From Bradyrhizobium sp. B097 (GTDB taxonomy: Bacteria > Pseudomonadota > Alphaproteobacteria > Rhizobiales > Xanthobacteraceae), in NCBI RefSeq assembly GCF_038957035.1, contig NZ_CP152412.1, forward strand, positions 3,096,501 through 3,160,500: DNA of 64,000 bases, written 5' to 3'. Below, one piece after another: positions 52,707 through 62,478 of the stretch (its first letter is position 1; each line of letters opens with the position of its first letter). Below the pieces are notes generated by a model. That model saw only the letters and a list, made by a program, of their open reading frames with translations. It was not told the origin of the DNA and ran no database searches. The translations under genes were made by a program, and so were the position numbers.

Positions 52707-53960
52707 ATGACGAACAAGGTCACCAAAGCTGGATCGATATCGCGGCGTCGTCTGCTGACGACGGCAAGCGCCGGCGCCGCTCTCGCCGTCTCGCCTTTTC
52801 GCATCAATCTGCTCCAGGCCGAGGAAGCGCCCATCAAGATCGGCTTCCCCGTTCCCTTGACCGGTCCGTATGGTGCCGAGGCCCAGGACCAGGTGCGGGC
52901 GGGGCAGCTCGCTGTCGCCCAGTTCAATGATGCCGGCGGTCTCAACGGCCGCAAGGCCGAGCTCGTCGTGCGCGACGACAAGCTCAATCCCGGTGAGGCG
53001 GCAACGCGGACATTGGAGCTGGTCGAGAAGGAGAAGGTGAATTTCGTCGTCGGCAGTCTGTCCGCGGCAGTTCAGCTTGCGATCAACAACGTCACCAAAG
53101 AGCGCGGCGTCATCTTCAATTCGATCAGCCAGTCCGACGCCATCAACGAGGCGGCCGACTTCAGCAAGTACACATTCCACGAAGCGTTGAACCCGCACAT
53201 GACGTCAGGCGCGGTCGGCCGTTATGCCTTCGCCAAATTCGGCAAGAAGGTTGCGTTTCTCACGGCGGATTACGCCTACGGGCACGAGATGGTTCGCGGC
53301 TTCCTCGAGGTCGGCAAGGAGTTCAACGTCGAGAACCTCGGCGACATCCGCCATCCGCTGGGAACGACGGACTTCTCCACCCTGCTGCCGCGTCTCCAGG
53401 CGCTGAAGCCCGATATTCTGTGTATCAGCAATTTCGGCCGGGACCAGCAGATCGCGCTGAAGCAGGCGACCGACTTTGGCATCAAGAAGTCGATCCAGAT
53501 CATCGCGCCGCTGCTCTCGCATGCCAGCCGCGTCGCGGCCGGCCCCCAGGCATTCGAAGGCGTCGTCGGCGGCTGCTCGTTCTACTGGGGTATCGAGGAC
53601 AAGTTCGCTTCGACCAAGGCGTTCAACGATGCGTTCCGCAAGATGTACGACGGCAAGCTGCCCACCGATTACGGTGCGCTCGGCTATGGCGGCGTTCGGA
53701 CCGTGCTCGAGGCGGTCAATGGCGCCGGCAGCGTCGAGACCGACAAGGTCGTCGCTGCATTGGAAGCTCTGAAGTACGACGACTACAAGGGGCCGCAATA
53801 TTATCGCAAATGCGACCACCAGTCGGTGCAATCGGTGCTCGTGATCAAGTCGAAGTCCAAGGACCTGAGGAACGAGTCCGACGTGTTCGAAGTTCTTTCG
53901 ACCGAAGAGCCCAACGAGAAGAACCTGCGTACCTGCGAAGCGCTCGGCCACAAGAGCTGA
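52707..53960 (+). CDS. Liv-type ABC transporter substrate-binding protein, second system
   Basis: A 417-residue exported protein; SRRRLLTTASAGAALAVSPF at the N-terminus fits a Tat signal. Mature sequence begins with IKIGFPVPLTGPYGAE, as in LivK-type receptors. GGGGAGG lies upstream of the ATG at 52707. It heads the second Liv transporter, 66 bases after the molybdenum hydroxylase, and probably brings in that enzyme's substrate or precursor. Confidence 0.93.
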   Translation: MTNKVTKAGSISRRRLLTTASAGAALAVSPFRINLLQAEEAPIKIGFPVPLTGPYGAEAQDQVRAGQLAVAQFNDAGGLNGRKAELVVRDDKLNPGEAATRTLELVEKEKVNFVVGSLSAAVQLAINNVTKERGVIFNSISQSDAINEAADFSKYTFHEALNPHMTSGAVGRYAFAKFGKKVAFLTADYAYGHEMVRGFLEVGKEFNVENLGDIRHPLGTTDFSTLLPRLQALKPDILCISNFGRDQQIALKQATDFGIKKSIQIIAPLLSHASRVAAGPQAFEGVVGGCSFYWGIEDKFASTKAFNDAFRKMYDGKLPTDYGALGYGGVRTVLEAVNGAGSVETDKVVAALEALKYDDYKGPQYYRKCDHQSVQSVLVIKSKSKDLRNESDVFEVLSTEEPNEKNLRTCEALGHKS

Positions 53961-54015
53961 GCTCGTGCGACGGCGCGCGCCACCGGGCGGTGCGCGCCGT
54001 GCTTGAGGGGGACAA

Positions 54016-54900
54016 ATGGCGGGCCTGAGCCTTGACCTGATCGCGCTGCAACTGTTTGCCGGGCTGGCGCTCGGCGCCATCTATGTGCTGTTTGCGATCG
54101 GCCTCTCGCTGATCTTCGGGATGCTGACCGTCGTCAACTTCGCCCATGGCGCGTTCTACATGGTTGGCGCCTATGTCGGGCTCTATCTGATCTCGATCGG
54201 GGGCAATTTCTGGATCTGCCTCGTGGCGGTGCCGATCGCCATCGGACTGTTCGGCCTTGCCGTCGAGCGCGTGCTGATCCGGCCGCTTTACGGTCGCGGC
54301 ATCGACTATCCGCTGCTGCTGACCTTCGGGCTCAGCTACGTGATGGTCGAATGCGTGCGCATTGCCTTTGGCAAGACCGGCTATCCTTTCGACACGCCCG
54401 AGGTTCTGCAGGGCGCCGTCGATATTGGTGTCGGCTATTTTCCGCTCTACCGCCTGTTCGTGATAGGCGCGACGGCCGTCGTGCTGCTGGCGCTCTGGCT
54501 GTTTCTGGAGAAGACCAGCTTCGGACTGATTATCCGCGCCGGGGCGCGCGATCCGCAGATCGTCCGTGTTCTCGGGGTCGATGTTTCCAAGGTGTGGTTG
54601 ATTGTGTTCGGCATAGGTACCGCGATCGCGGGTTTTGCCGGCCTGCTGGCCGCGCCGCTTCAAGGCGTCATTCCGGAGATGGGCGGCACGATCCTCGCCG
54701 AAGCCTTCGTCGTGACCGTGGTAGGAGGGATGGGGTCGATCGGCGGCGCCGTACTGGCAGGCCTGCTGGTCGGTGTGGTGGTCAGCATGACCTCGCTGTT
54801 CGCACCCGAGATGGCCAAGGTTTCGATCTTTGCCCTGATGGCGATCGTTCTTATCGTTCGTCCCCAGGGCTTCTTCGGCCGCGCCGGATTGATGAGCTGA
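54016..54900 (+). CDS. Liv-type ABC transporter permease (LivH-like), second system
   Basis: A 294-residue membrane protein with VVNFAHGAFYMVGAYVGLY and VVGGMGSIGGAVLAG, both LivH signatures. Starts 55 bases after the binding-protein gene with AGGGGG as ribosome site; the LivM-like gene starts 7 bases after its stop. Confidence 0.92.
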   Translation: MAGLSLDLIALQLFAGLALGAIYVLFAIGLSLIFGMLTVVNFAHGAFYMVGAYVGLYLISIGGNFWICLVAVPIAIGLFGLAVERVLIRPLYGRGIDYPLLLTFGLSYVMVECVRIAFGKTGYPFDTPEVLQGAVDIGVGYFPLYRLFVIGATAVVLLALWLFLEKTSFGLIIRAGARDPQIVRVLGVDVSKVWLIVFGIGTAIAGFAGLLAAPLQGVIPEMGGTILAEAFVVTVVGGMGSIGGAVLAGLLVGVVVSMTSLFAPEMAKVSIFALMAIVLIVRPQGFFGRAGLMS

Positions 54901-54907
54901 GCCCGGC

Positions 54908-55894
54908 ATGACCGAAACCACTCAATCGATCAAACAGCCCGGTGCCAGGACGGGCAGTTGGTATGAGTTCGCAACGCGGCACCGCGCCAGCATTGTCGCG
55001 GTGGTCATCCTGGTTTTCCCGTTGGTGATGCCGTTCACAGCTCTCGCCGTGAACATCCTGATCTATGGGTTGTACGCCCTCGGCTTCAACCTCGTGTTTG
55101 GTTATCTGGGTCTGTTGTCGTTCGGTCATGCCGCGCTGTTCGGGACCGGTGCCTATCTCTGTGGTATCGCCATCGTGCACTTCGGCTGGCCGTGGTATGC
55201 GGCGATCGCCGCCGGGGTCGCCGGCGGATTATTGATGGCGATGTTGATCGGCGTGCTCGCGATCCGGACCCGAGGCATCTACTTCGCCATGGTCACGATG
55301 GCGCTGTCGCAATGTGTCTACTACCTTTTCTACCAGGCGGTTGACTTGACCGGTGGCGAGAACGGCCTTCGCGGCATCAACGTGCGCACCATCGATCTGT
55401 TCGGCCTGCGGATCGATTTCATCAATCCGATGGTTCGCTACTACGTCATCGCAGCTTTTGTGATCGCCGCATTCTTCGTGATGTCGCGCATTCTGGCGTC
55501 GCCCTTTGGTGCCGTCATTGAAGCGGTGCGCGAGAACGAGATGCGTGCACGCGCGTCCGGCTACGATGTGACCCTGACGCGATTGCTGACCTTCGTCCTG
55601 TCAGGCGGTTTCTGCGGCCTTGCGGGTGCGTTGCAGGCCCTGCATTTGTCGATCGTTCCGATCGAAATCCTGCATTACGAGACCTCGGGTCTGGTCGTGA
55701 TGATCGCTCTCCTGGGCGGCATGGGGACGTTCTTCGGGCCGATGATTGGTGCTGCGGTCTTCCTGGTCCTGGAGAATGTGGTCTCGGTGTGGACCGTTCA
55801 CTGGCAACTGATCGTTGGAGCCATCTTCATTGCATGCGTGCTGTTCTTCCCGGCGGGCATCTGGGGCACGCTGATCGCGCGGGGCAGACGATGA
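54908..55894 (+). CDS. Liv-type ABC transporter permease (LivM-like), second system
   Basis: A 328-residue membrane protein with a polar N-terminus of about 25 residues and the LivM motifs FNLVFGYLGLLSFGHAALFG and GGENGLRGI. It overlaps the LivG-like gene by ATGA. Confidence 0.92.
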   Translation: MTETTQSIKQPGARTGSWYEFATRHRASIVAVVILVFPLVMPFTALAVNILIYGLYALGFNLVFGYLGLLSFGHAALFGTGAYLCGIAIVHFGWPWYAAIAAGVAGGLLMAMLIGVLAIRTRGIYFAMVTMALSQCVYYLFYQAVDLTGGENGLRGINVRTIDLFGLRIDFINPMVRYYVIAAFVIAAFFVMSRILASPFGAVIEAVRENEMRARASGYDVTLTRLLTFVLSGGFCGLAGALQALHLSIVPIEILHYETSGLVVMIALLGGMGTFFGPMIGAAVFLVLENVVSVWTVHWQLIVGAIFIACVLFFPAGIWGTLIARGRR

Positions 55895-56661
55895 GTGCCG
55901 CAGAAGGCGACGCAGGAGAAATCATTCTGCGCACCAGGGGCGTCGGCAAGACGTTCGGGAAGTTTGTCGCCCTCAACAATATCTCGGCCGAGTTTTCCAG
56001 AGGAGCGATCACCTCCATTATTGGTCCGAACGGGGCTGGAAAGAGCACCTACTTCAACCTGCTGTGCGGCGCATTTCCGCCGACCAAAGGCAGTGTCGAG
56101 TTCGAGGGCAAGGATGTCACCGGTCTGCCGCAACACCGCTTTGCGCATATGGGGATCGCGAAATCCTTCCAGATCACCAGCGTATTTCCGCAGCTTACGA
56201 CACGAGAGAACATCCGCGTCGGCCTGCAGGCGCTGGTGTCGAGATATGACATCTGGCGTCCCCGTGCGCGCCTGACCGAGCTGGTCGAGCGGGCGGACGA
56301 ACTGCTTGCCCTGGTCGGGTTGTGGGAATCTCGGGAGCGCGCCGCCAAGACGCTGGCTCACGGCGAGCAGCGGGCACTGGAAATCGGCATGGCGCTTACC
56401 AGCCAGCCCCGTTTGCTGCTGCTGGACGAGCCGACGGCCGGCATGAGCCCGGAAGAAACCCGGACCATGATGGATCTGATCGTGAAACTCGCCGGGGAGC
56501 GTACAGTCATCCTCGTCGAGCACAAGATGAAGCTGGTGCTGGGGATCAGCGATCGCATCCTCGTGCTGCACCACGGAGAATTGCTTGCCGAGGGAACGCC
56601 GCAGGAGGTCCGGCAGAACGAGGCGGTGAAGCGTGTCTATCTCGGTCAGCGGGAGCACTGA
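55891..56661 (+). CDS. Liv-type ABC transporter ATPase (LivG-like), second system
   Basis: A 256-residue ATPase with Walker A GPNGAGKST, signature LAHGEQRALEIGMAL, Walker B LLLLDEPTAGMSP and switch HKMKL. The start is the ATG at 55891 (ATGA overlap); the frame extending back to 55789 lies inside the permease gene. Confidence 0.93.
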   Translation: MSAAEGDAGEIILRTRGVGKTFGKFVALNNISAEFSRGAITSIIGPNGAGKSTYFNLLCGAFPPTKGSVEFEGKDVTGLPQHRFAHMGIAKSFQITSVFPQLTTRENIRVGLQALVSRYDIWRPRARLTELVERADELLALVGLWESRERAAKTLAHGEQRALEIGMALTSQPRLLLLDEPTAGMSPEETRTMMDLIVKLAGERTVILVEHKMKLVLGISDRILVLHHGELLAEGTPQEVRQNEAVKRVYLGQREH

Positions 56662-56665
56662 CGCG

Positions 56666-57370
56666 ATGCTGCAGATCAGCAAGCTCAATGCCTGGTATGG
56701 CGCAAGTCACGCGTTACAGGACATCAGTCTCGAGGTGAGCAAGGGCGAAATCGTTTGCCTGATCGGTCGCAATGGGGCCGGCAAGACGACGACGTTGAAA
56801 TCGATCATGGGGTTGATGGGGCGGGCGCGCGGCTCGGTCACCTTCAAGGGTGAAGAGCTGCTGCGCCAGCCGGCGCATGTACGCTTCGCGTTGGGACTGG
56901 CCTATGTTCCGGAGGAGCGGCGGATCGTCCAGGGGCTGTCCGTGCGAGAGAATTTGCGGCTCGGGCTGGTTGCCTCGAAGCAGAAGAAGCGGGAAGCCGA
57001 GCTGATCGACGAGATCGCTGCGATCTTCCCGCGGCTGGCCGAGCGCATGGATCAAGAGGCGGTCACGATGTCCGGCGGCGAGCAGCAGATGCTGGCGATC
57101 GCGCGGGCGATGATCGCAAAGCCCGACCTGATCATGCTGGACGAGCCGTCGGAGGGCATCATGCCGGTCCTGGTCGACGAGATGTTCGAGCTGTTCAGCA
57201 GCATGAAGGCGCAGGGAACGACGGTTTTGCTCGTCGAGCAGAACGTCGAGCTCGCACTCGGCATCGCCGATCGTGCCTATGTGCTGGACCAGGGGGCGGT
57301 GGTGCACCAGGCCTCCGCGCAGGTGCTGCTCGCCGACGACGAGATCAAGGAGCGCTACTGCTCGGTGTGA
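56666..57370 (+). CDS. Liv-type ABC transporter ATPase (LivF-like), second system
   Basis: A 234-residue ATPase with Walker A GRNGAGKTT, signature MSGGEQQMLAIAR, Walker B LIMLDEPSEGIMP and the LivF-type LLVEQNVEL. Start at 56666, four bases after the upstream stop. Last gene of the region-4 plus-strand operon, followed by a small hairpin. Confidence 0.93.
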   Translation: MLQISKLNAWYGASHALQDISLEVSKGEIVCLIGRNGAGKTTTLKSIMGLMGRARGSVTFKGEELLRQPAHVRFALGLAYVPEERRIVQGLSVRENLRLGLVASKQKKREAELIDEIAAIFPRLAERMDQEAVTMSGGEQQMLAIARAMIAKPDLIMLDEPSEGIMPVLVDEMFELFSSMKAQGTTVLLVEQNVELALGIADRAYVLDQGAVVHQASAQVLLADDEIKERYCSV

Positions 57371-57391
57371 GCAGGCTCTCGGATCAACGCG

Positions 57392-57406
57392 CGTGCCGCC
57401 GGCACG
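57392..57406. terminator. Short hairpin between convergent operons
   Basis: CGTGCC (57392-57397) and GGCACG (57401-57406) pair around GCC in the 45-base gap between the converging LivF-like and alcohol dehydrogenase genes. Position favours a two-way terminator; the T run is weak. Confidence 0.5.
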
Positions 57407-57415
57407 TACTGACCT

Positions 57416-58567
57416 TTACTCCGCAGCGCTCGCGATCGCGTCGGCTTTCCGATTGGTGACGACGACCTTGATCGCGTCATCAACGCGGTCCCGCGCATAT
57501 CTGAGCGCCGTCGGCAGGTCGGCCAGCGGAAACGTGTGCGTGTGGATCCTGGTCGCGTCGAACCGCTTCGCTGCCATCAATTCCATCGCGCGGTGCGTGG
57601 CGCTGCGGCCTTCGCCCCGGATGCCATAGGCATAGATGTTGTTTCGAACGAGATGCGCAACGTCCAGCGTCGCGGCCTCGTGCGGGAAGGCGGCCAGGCA
57701 GATCTTGCCGCCGCGATTGGTGATGTGAATGGCCTGGTTGAGTGTCGCTTCGGTGCCGGCACATTCGACGACATAGTCCGCGCCGATCCCCCCTGTTAGT
57801 TGCTTCACGACATCAACGACGTCTTCGTCGTTGATGTTGATGACGCGGTCGGCCCCCAATTCCTGGCCGATCGCCAGCCGCTTGTTGCGCGTCCCGGTCA
57901 GGATGACCGGGCTTGCACCAAGCGCCTTGGCCACAGCAACTGCGAGAAGTCCGATCGGCCCTGGGCCGATCACCACGACGCTCTCGCCGGCCACCAATCC
58001 CCCCAATTCCGTCAAGCCATACATCGACGTCCCGGCAGTCACCACGAGCGTTGCTTCCGCATCGCTCATGGTATCCGGGACGCGCGCCAGCGTATTGATG
58101 TGATTGACAGCGTATTCGGCGAATCCGCCGTCGGTCGTAAAGCCGTTGGCGCGGTGACCCTTCTCCGGCCTTCCATAGTTGAGGCACGATGTGTACATGC
58201 CCTGGCGGCAGCGTTTGCATTGGCCGCAGCCGGCGTGGATCTCGACGCTGACCCGCTCACCGATCCTGAACTCGTCGACATCAGGGCCAAGCGCGGCAAC
58301 CGTGCCCATGTATTCGTGACCCGGCGTAAAGTTCTTGTTGAAGGGCGCGCCGCCTTGAATGCTTGCCGGCGAACCGGCATGGATGATTTCGAGATCGGTG
58401 GCGCAGATCGCAACCGCGTCGATGCGCACCAGCACTTCGGCGCGCGATGGGATCGGCGTCGGCTTCTCGCGAAGCAGAAGCTGGTCGGGGTCACCAAGGA
58501 CCCAGGCTTTCATCAGGTCGGGGAGGGGAAGATCGGGTGATGTCTGGACGCCGGGCGGCTGGTACAT
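57416..58567 (-). CDS. Zinc-dependent alcohol dehydrogenase family protein
   Basis: A 383-residue medium-chain dehydrogenase. The start at 58567 follows AGAGGAAG; the much longer frame upstream is not coding. The catalytic zinc site shows CATDLEII, FTPGHEYMG, and the structural-zinc cysteines CGQCKRCRQGMYTSC; the cofactor motif is GPGPIGLLAVAVAKALGA. Oxidises an alcohol with NAD(P)+ or the reverse. Faces the phosphodiester transporter operon across a 195-base divergent gap; a metabolic link to it is possible but unproven. Confidence 0.92.
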   Translation of the reverse strand: MYQPPGVQTSPDLPLPDLMKAWVLGDPDQLLLREKPTPIPSRAEVLVRIDAVAICATDLEIIHAGSPASIQGGAPFNKNFTPGHEYMGTVAALGPDVDEFRIGERVSVEIHAGCGQCKRCRQGMYTSCLNYGRPEKGHRANGFTTDGGFAEYAVNHINTLARVPDTMSDAEATLVVTAGTSMYGLTELGGLVAGESVVVIGPGPIGLLAVAVAKALGASPVILTGTRNKRLAIGQELGADRVININDEDVVDVVKQLTGGIGADYVVECAGTEATLNQAIHITNRGGKICLAAFPHEAATLDVAHLVRNNIYAYGIRGEGRSATHRAMELMAAKRFDATRIHTHTFPLADLPTALRYARDRVDDAIKVVVTNRKADAIASAAE

Positions 58568-58762
58568 GGGCGCTTCCTCTTTCGGCTTGCAGCCTAGCGC
58601 GAAACGACGGTTTGCCGCGAGCCTCTGGTCGTTGGCATCCCGGGGGGCTGCATTTGCTGCACGGCAGCAAGCGCGTCGCAAAACATTCATACGCGGCCTA
58701 TACTTGGTCGCTCCGTTGATGTTGAAATCCGCATCGCATCCTCTCCCAGACCGGAGCCTGCC

Positions 58763-59770
58763 ATGAAGACCGTCCGCCTTGTCCTCGCGTTGCTGGCGCT
58801 GACACTGCTCGCGCCGTGGCAATCCGCCAGGGCGGCCGACGTGATCTGCTACAATTGCCCGCCGGAATGGGCCGATTGGGCGTCGATGCTGAAGGCGATC
58901 AAGGCAGACCTCAACTACGATATCCCGCATGACAACAAGAATTCCGGCCAGGCGTTGGCCCAGATCCTGGCCGAGAAGAGCAATCCGGTCGGCGATATCG
59001 GTTATTTCGGTGTGACCTTCGGCATGAAGGCCAAGGCGCAGGACGCGCTCGAGCCCTACAAGCCCGCGCATTGGGATCAGGTCCCCGCCGGCCTCAAGGA
59101 CCCCGACGGCTATTGGACCACGATCCACTCCGGGACGCTCGGCCTGTTCGTGAACAAGGACGCGCTTGGCGGCAAGCCGGTGCCGGCCTGCTGGAAGGAC
59201 CTGCTGAAGCCAGACTACAAGGGCATGGTCGGCTATCTCGACCCCTCGTCCGCGGCGGTCGGTTATGTCGGCGCGGTCGCCGTCAATCTCGTGCTCGGCG
59301 GCTCGCCCACCAATTTCGATCCGGCGATCACCTTCTTCAAGGAACTGCGCAAGAACGATCCGATCGTGCCCAAGCAGACGTCATATGCCCGCGTCGTGTC
59401 GGGTGAGATGCCGATCCTGTTCGACTACGACTTCAACGCCTATCGCGCGAAATATTCGGAGAAGGGCAACTTCGAGTTTGTGATTCCGTGCGAGGGGTCG
59501 GTGGTGTTTCCTTATGTCGTCGGTCTCGTGAAGAACGCGCCGGACAAGGAGAAGGCCAAGAAGGTGATGGACTATCTCTTGTCCGACAAGGGGCAGGCGA
59601 TCTGGACCAATGCCTATCTGCGTCCGGCCCGCCCGATCGAGCTGCCTGCTTCCGTGAAGGGCAAATTCCTCCCCGACAGCGACTACGTCCGTGCCAAGAG
59701 CGTCGATTGGGGCGAGATGGAAAACATGCAAAAAGCCTTTGTCGACCGCTATCTCGCCGAGGTCCGCTGA
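58763..59770 (+). CDS. ABC transporter substrate-binding protein, family 1 type
   Basis: A 335-residue exported protein; signal LALLALTLLAPWQSARAAD. The mature sequence (GYFGVTFGMKAKAQDAL, SAAVGYVGAVAVNL, YLLSDKGQAIW) belongs to the iron/spermidine/2-aminoethylphosphonate group of binding proteins. With the two permeases, ATPase and the GpdQ-like enzyme downstream, an organophosphate ligand is more likely than iron; the sequence alone does not prove it. Confidence 0.85.
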   Translation: MKTVRLVLALLALTLLAPWQSARAADVICYNCPPEWADWASMLKAIKADLNYDIPHDNKNSGQALAQILAEKSNPVGDIGYFGVTFGMKAKAQDALEPYKPAHWDQVPAGLKDPDGYWTTIHSGTLGLFVNKDALGGKPVPACWKDLLKPDYKGMVGYLDPSSAAVGYVGAVAVNLVLGGSPTNFDPAITFFKELRKNDPIVPKQTSYARVVSGEMPILFDYDFNAYRAKYSEKGNFEFVIPCEGSVVFPYVVGLVKNAPDKEKAKKVMDYLLSDKGQAIWTNAYLRPARPIELPASVKGKFLPDSDYVRAKSVDWGEMENMQKAFVDRYLAEVR

Positions 59771-59807
59771 GGCAATATGGTGCCCTCGCAGGGGCACCCA
59801 TCTTCCA

Positions 59808-60623
59808 ATGTCGCAAAAATCCTTCGTTTGGCTCTGCCTGCTGCCGCTTGTGCTGGTGACGACGGCGTTCTTCCTGTTGCCGATGGCGCGGCTGGTGGTG
59901 GCGGGCGCCGAAGGGTCGCGCGGGCTTGCCGGATATCTCGCCATCCTGACCGAAGGCCGCTATCGCGCGACGCTGATCAATACCGTGCTGCTGGCGGCTG
60001 CAACCACGGCCGTCACGCTGATCGTGGCGACGATCGCCGGAATGTTCCTGCAGCGGCACCGCTTTCCCGGGCGCGCCGTGCTGATCGCGATGCTGACCTT
60101 TCCGTTGGCGTTTCCCGGCGTGGTGGTCGGCTTCATGATCATCCTGCTGGCGGGGCGGCAGGGGCTTATCGGCGATCTCTCGAACCGGATCTTCGGCGAG
60201 AAGTTCGTTTTCGCCTATTCGATCTACGGGCTCTTCCTTGGCTATCTCTACTTCTCGATCCCGCGCGTGATCCTCACCATCATGGCGGCCGTGCAGAAGC
60301 TCGACGTCGGTCTGGAGGAGGCCGCGCGTTCGCTCGGCGCCAGCCCGTGGGCAGTGCAGCGTGACGTCGTGCTGCCGGCACTGGCGCCGGCCTTCGTCGC
60401 GTCCGGTGCGATCGCCTTTGCGACCGCGATGGGCGCCTTCGGCACCGCCTTCACGCTGGCAACCAACATCGACGTGCTGCCGATGCTGATCTACACCGAG
60501 TTCACGTTGGCCGCCAATTTCGCGACCTCGGCGGCGCTGTCGGTGGGGCTGGGCCTGATCACCTGGCTCATCCTTGCGCTCGCCCGCACGTTCAGCGGCA
60601 GCGCGGTCGCGGCAGCCGGGTGA
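59808..60623 (+). CDS. ABC transporter permease, binding-protein-dependent
   Basis: A 271-residue inner-membrane permease from the ATG at 59808 (upstream frame lies in the binding-protein gene). About six membrane segments and the EAA loop LEEAARSLGASPWAVQRDVVLPALAPAF, which contacts the ATPase. Overlaps the second permease gene at GTGA. Confidence 0.92.
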   Translation: MSQKSFVWLCLLPLVLVTTAFFLLPMARLVVAGAEGSRGLAGYLAILTEGRYRATLINTVLLAAATTAVTLIVATIAGMFLQRHRFPGRAVLIAMLTFPLAFPGVVVGFMIILLAGRQGLIGDLSNRIFGEKFVFAYSIYGLFLGYLYFSIPRVILTIMAAVQKLDVGLEEAARSLGASPWAVQRDVVLPALAPAFVASGAIAFATAMGAFGTAFTLATNIDVLPMLIYTEFTLAANFATSAALSVGLGLITWLILALARTFSGSAVAAAG

Positions 60624-61414
60624 AAAGCATGCGCGATCGCCTGATCTTCACCGGCCAGTTCATCTTCACGCTGCTCGTCGCGGCATTCCTGGTGGTGCCG
60701 GCAGGGCTCTCGATCTCCGCCGGCGTCACCGTCAATTACTTCCGGGGCATTCAGTCCGGCGTGACCCTGCAATGGGTCGCCCAGGTCTGGGAGCTCTACG
60801 CCGGCACCATCCTGCTCTCTTTCGTAATCGCATTTGCGACACTTGCCGTCACCTTGCTCGCCGGCGTTCCCGCGGCCTACGCGCTGCACGCGCGGGGAGG
60901 CCGGCTTGCCCGCATCGTCGAGGAGATCATCACGCTGCCCTTGGCGATCCCCGGCCTCGCGATCGCGCTTGCGCTGTTGCTCACGTATGGGAGCTTTGGC
61001 GGCTTTCGCCGTTCCTGGCTCTTCATCCTGGTCGGACACGTGATCTTCACCATGCCGTTCATGGTGCGCTCGGTCATGGCGGTGTTTGCGACCGTTGATA
61101 TCAAGACGCTCGATGAAGGGGCTGCCTCGCTCGGGGCATCGCCATGGCGGCGCTTCTGCGATGTCATCGTGCCGAACGCGCTGCCGGGAATTCTCGCTGG
61201 TGCGCTGATGGTGGTCACGCTATCGCTCGGCGAGTTCAACCTGACCTGGATGCTGCATACGCCGCTAACGAAGACGCTGCCGATCGGGCTGGCCGACAGC
61301 TATGCCTCGATGCGGCTCGAAGTGGCCTCGGCCTACACGCTGATCTTCTTCGTGATGATCATTCCGCTGCTGGTCGCAATGCAGCTGCTGGCCGACAGGG
61401 ATCACAAGCGATGA
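60620..61414 (+). CDS. ABC transporter permease, second subunit
   Basis: A 264-residue permease with the EAA loop LDEGAASLGASPWRRFCDVIVPNALPG. The GTG at 60620 overlaps the upstream TGA; an ATG at 60629 is an alternative. Overlaps the ATPase gene by ATGA. Confidence 0.92.
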   Translation: MKSMRDRLIFTGQFIFTLLVAAFLVVPAGLSISAGVTVNYFRGIQSGVTLQWVAQVWELYAGTILLSFVIAFATLAVTLLAGVPAAYALHARGGRLARIVEEIITLPLAIPGLAIALALLLTYGSFGGFRRSWLFILVGHVIFTMPFMVRSVMAVFATVDIKTLDEGAASLGASPWRRFCDVIVPNALPGILAGALMVVTLSLGEFNLTWMLHTPLTKTLPIGLADSYASMRLEVASAYTLIFFVMIIPLLVAMQLLADRDHKR

Positions 61415-62469
61415 GTACGGCGGGGCACGGTGCAGCGGTGCGGATCGAGAGCTGCGGCAAGACGTTTGCCGACGGCACGCGCGCGCTTGATCCCGCAACC
61501 CTCGACATCGCGCGCGGCGAGACGCTGGTGCTGCTCGGCCCATCCGGATGCGGCAAGACCACGATGCTGCGCATCATCGCGGGCCTCGAGTTGCCGGATG
61601 CGGGCGGCAAGGTGCTGTTCGACGGCAAGGATATGACCTCGGTCCCGATCGAGCGTCGCAATGTCGGCATGGTGTTTCAGTCCTACGCCCTGTTCCCCAA
61701 CATGACGGTGGCGGACAATATCGCCTACGGCCTGAAGATCCGGGGTGTTGCCAGGGGCGAGCGTGCCGCACGCGTCGCCGAGCTGGTGGCTCTCACGAAC
61801 ATCACAGGGTTGGAGAACCGCCGCATCGACCAGCTTTCGGGCGGCCAGCGCCAGCGTGTTGCGCTGGCGCGTGCCGTCGCGATCCGGCCGGGCATCTTGC
61901 TGCTCGACGAACCCTTGACCGCGCTCGATGCCGCCTTGCGGGACCGGCTGCGAGGTGAGCTCAACCGGCTGTTGCGAGCACTTGGTATCACGACGATCTA
62001 TGTCACCCATGATCAGTCCGAAGCCATGGAATTGGGCGACCGCATCGTCGTGATGCGGAAAGGTGCGATCGCCCAGATCGGCACGCCGCGCGAGGTCTAC
62101 TTCGCGCCGAAGGACCGCTTCGTGGCGGAGTTCATCGGAGCGGCGAATATCGTTGAAGCTCCGATCGAGAACGGCATACTGATCCTGCCCGGCGGGCGAT
62201 TGCCGACCGAGGGTGGCGCGACAGCTGCGAACGCGACCGTCATGATCCGTCCCGAAACCATTCGCGTGACGGACGTCGGGGCAGGGCTGCTCTCGGGAGC
62301 AGTTGATTCCGTCAGCTTCATCGGCGACCGGCAACGAATTGTCGTGAGTGGTGCGTCGAGCAAGCCACTCAATGTCGATGCGCCCAACACAATCCATGCC
62401 AAGGTTGGCGATCGAATCGGGCTGTCGATCGCGGCCGACGCCGTTCGTCTGCTCCCTTCCGAACCCTGA
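61411..62469 (+). CDS. ABC transporter ATPase (PotA/UgpC-like)
   Basis: A 352-residue ATPase with a C-terminal TOBE-like domain. Walker A GPSGCGKTT, signature LSGGQRQRVALARA, Walker B LLLDEPLTALDA, switch YVTHDQSEA, then a beta-rich regulatory part (about 240-352). The frame back to 61144 lies in the permease gene. This class drives uptake of sugars, polyamines or glycerol phosphodiesters. Confidence 0.93.
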   Translation: MSTAGHGAAVRIESCGKTFADGTRALDPATLDIARGETLVLLGPSGCGKTTMLRIIAGLELPDAGGKVLFDGKDMTSVPIERRNVGMVFQSYALFPNMTVADNIAYGLKIRGVARGERAARVAELVALTNITGLENRRIDQLSGGQRQRVALARAVAIRPGILLLDEPLTALDAALRDRLRGELNRLLRALGITTIYVTHDQSEAMELGDRIVVMRKGAIAQIGTPREVYFAPKDRFVAEFIGAANIVEAPIENGILILPGGRLPTEGGATAANATVMIRPETIRVTDVGAGLLSGAVDSVSFIGDRQRIVVSGASSKPLNVDAPNTIHAKVGDRIGLSIAADAVRLLPSEP

Positions 62470-62478
62470 GATTGATCG

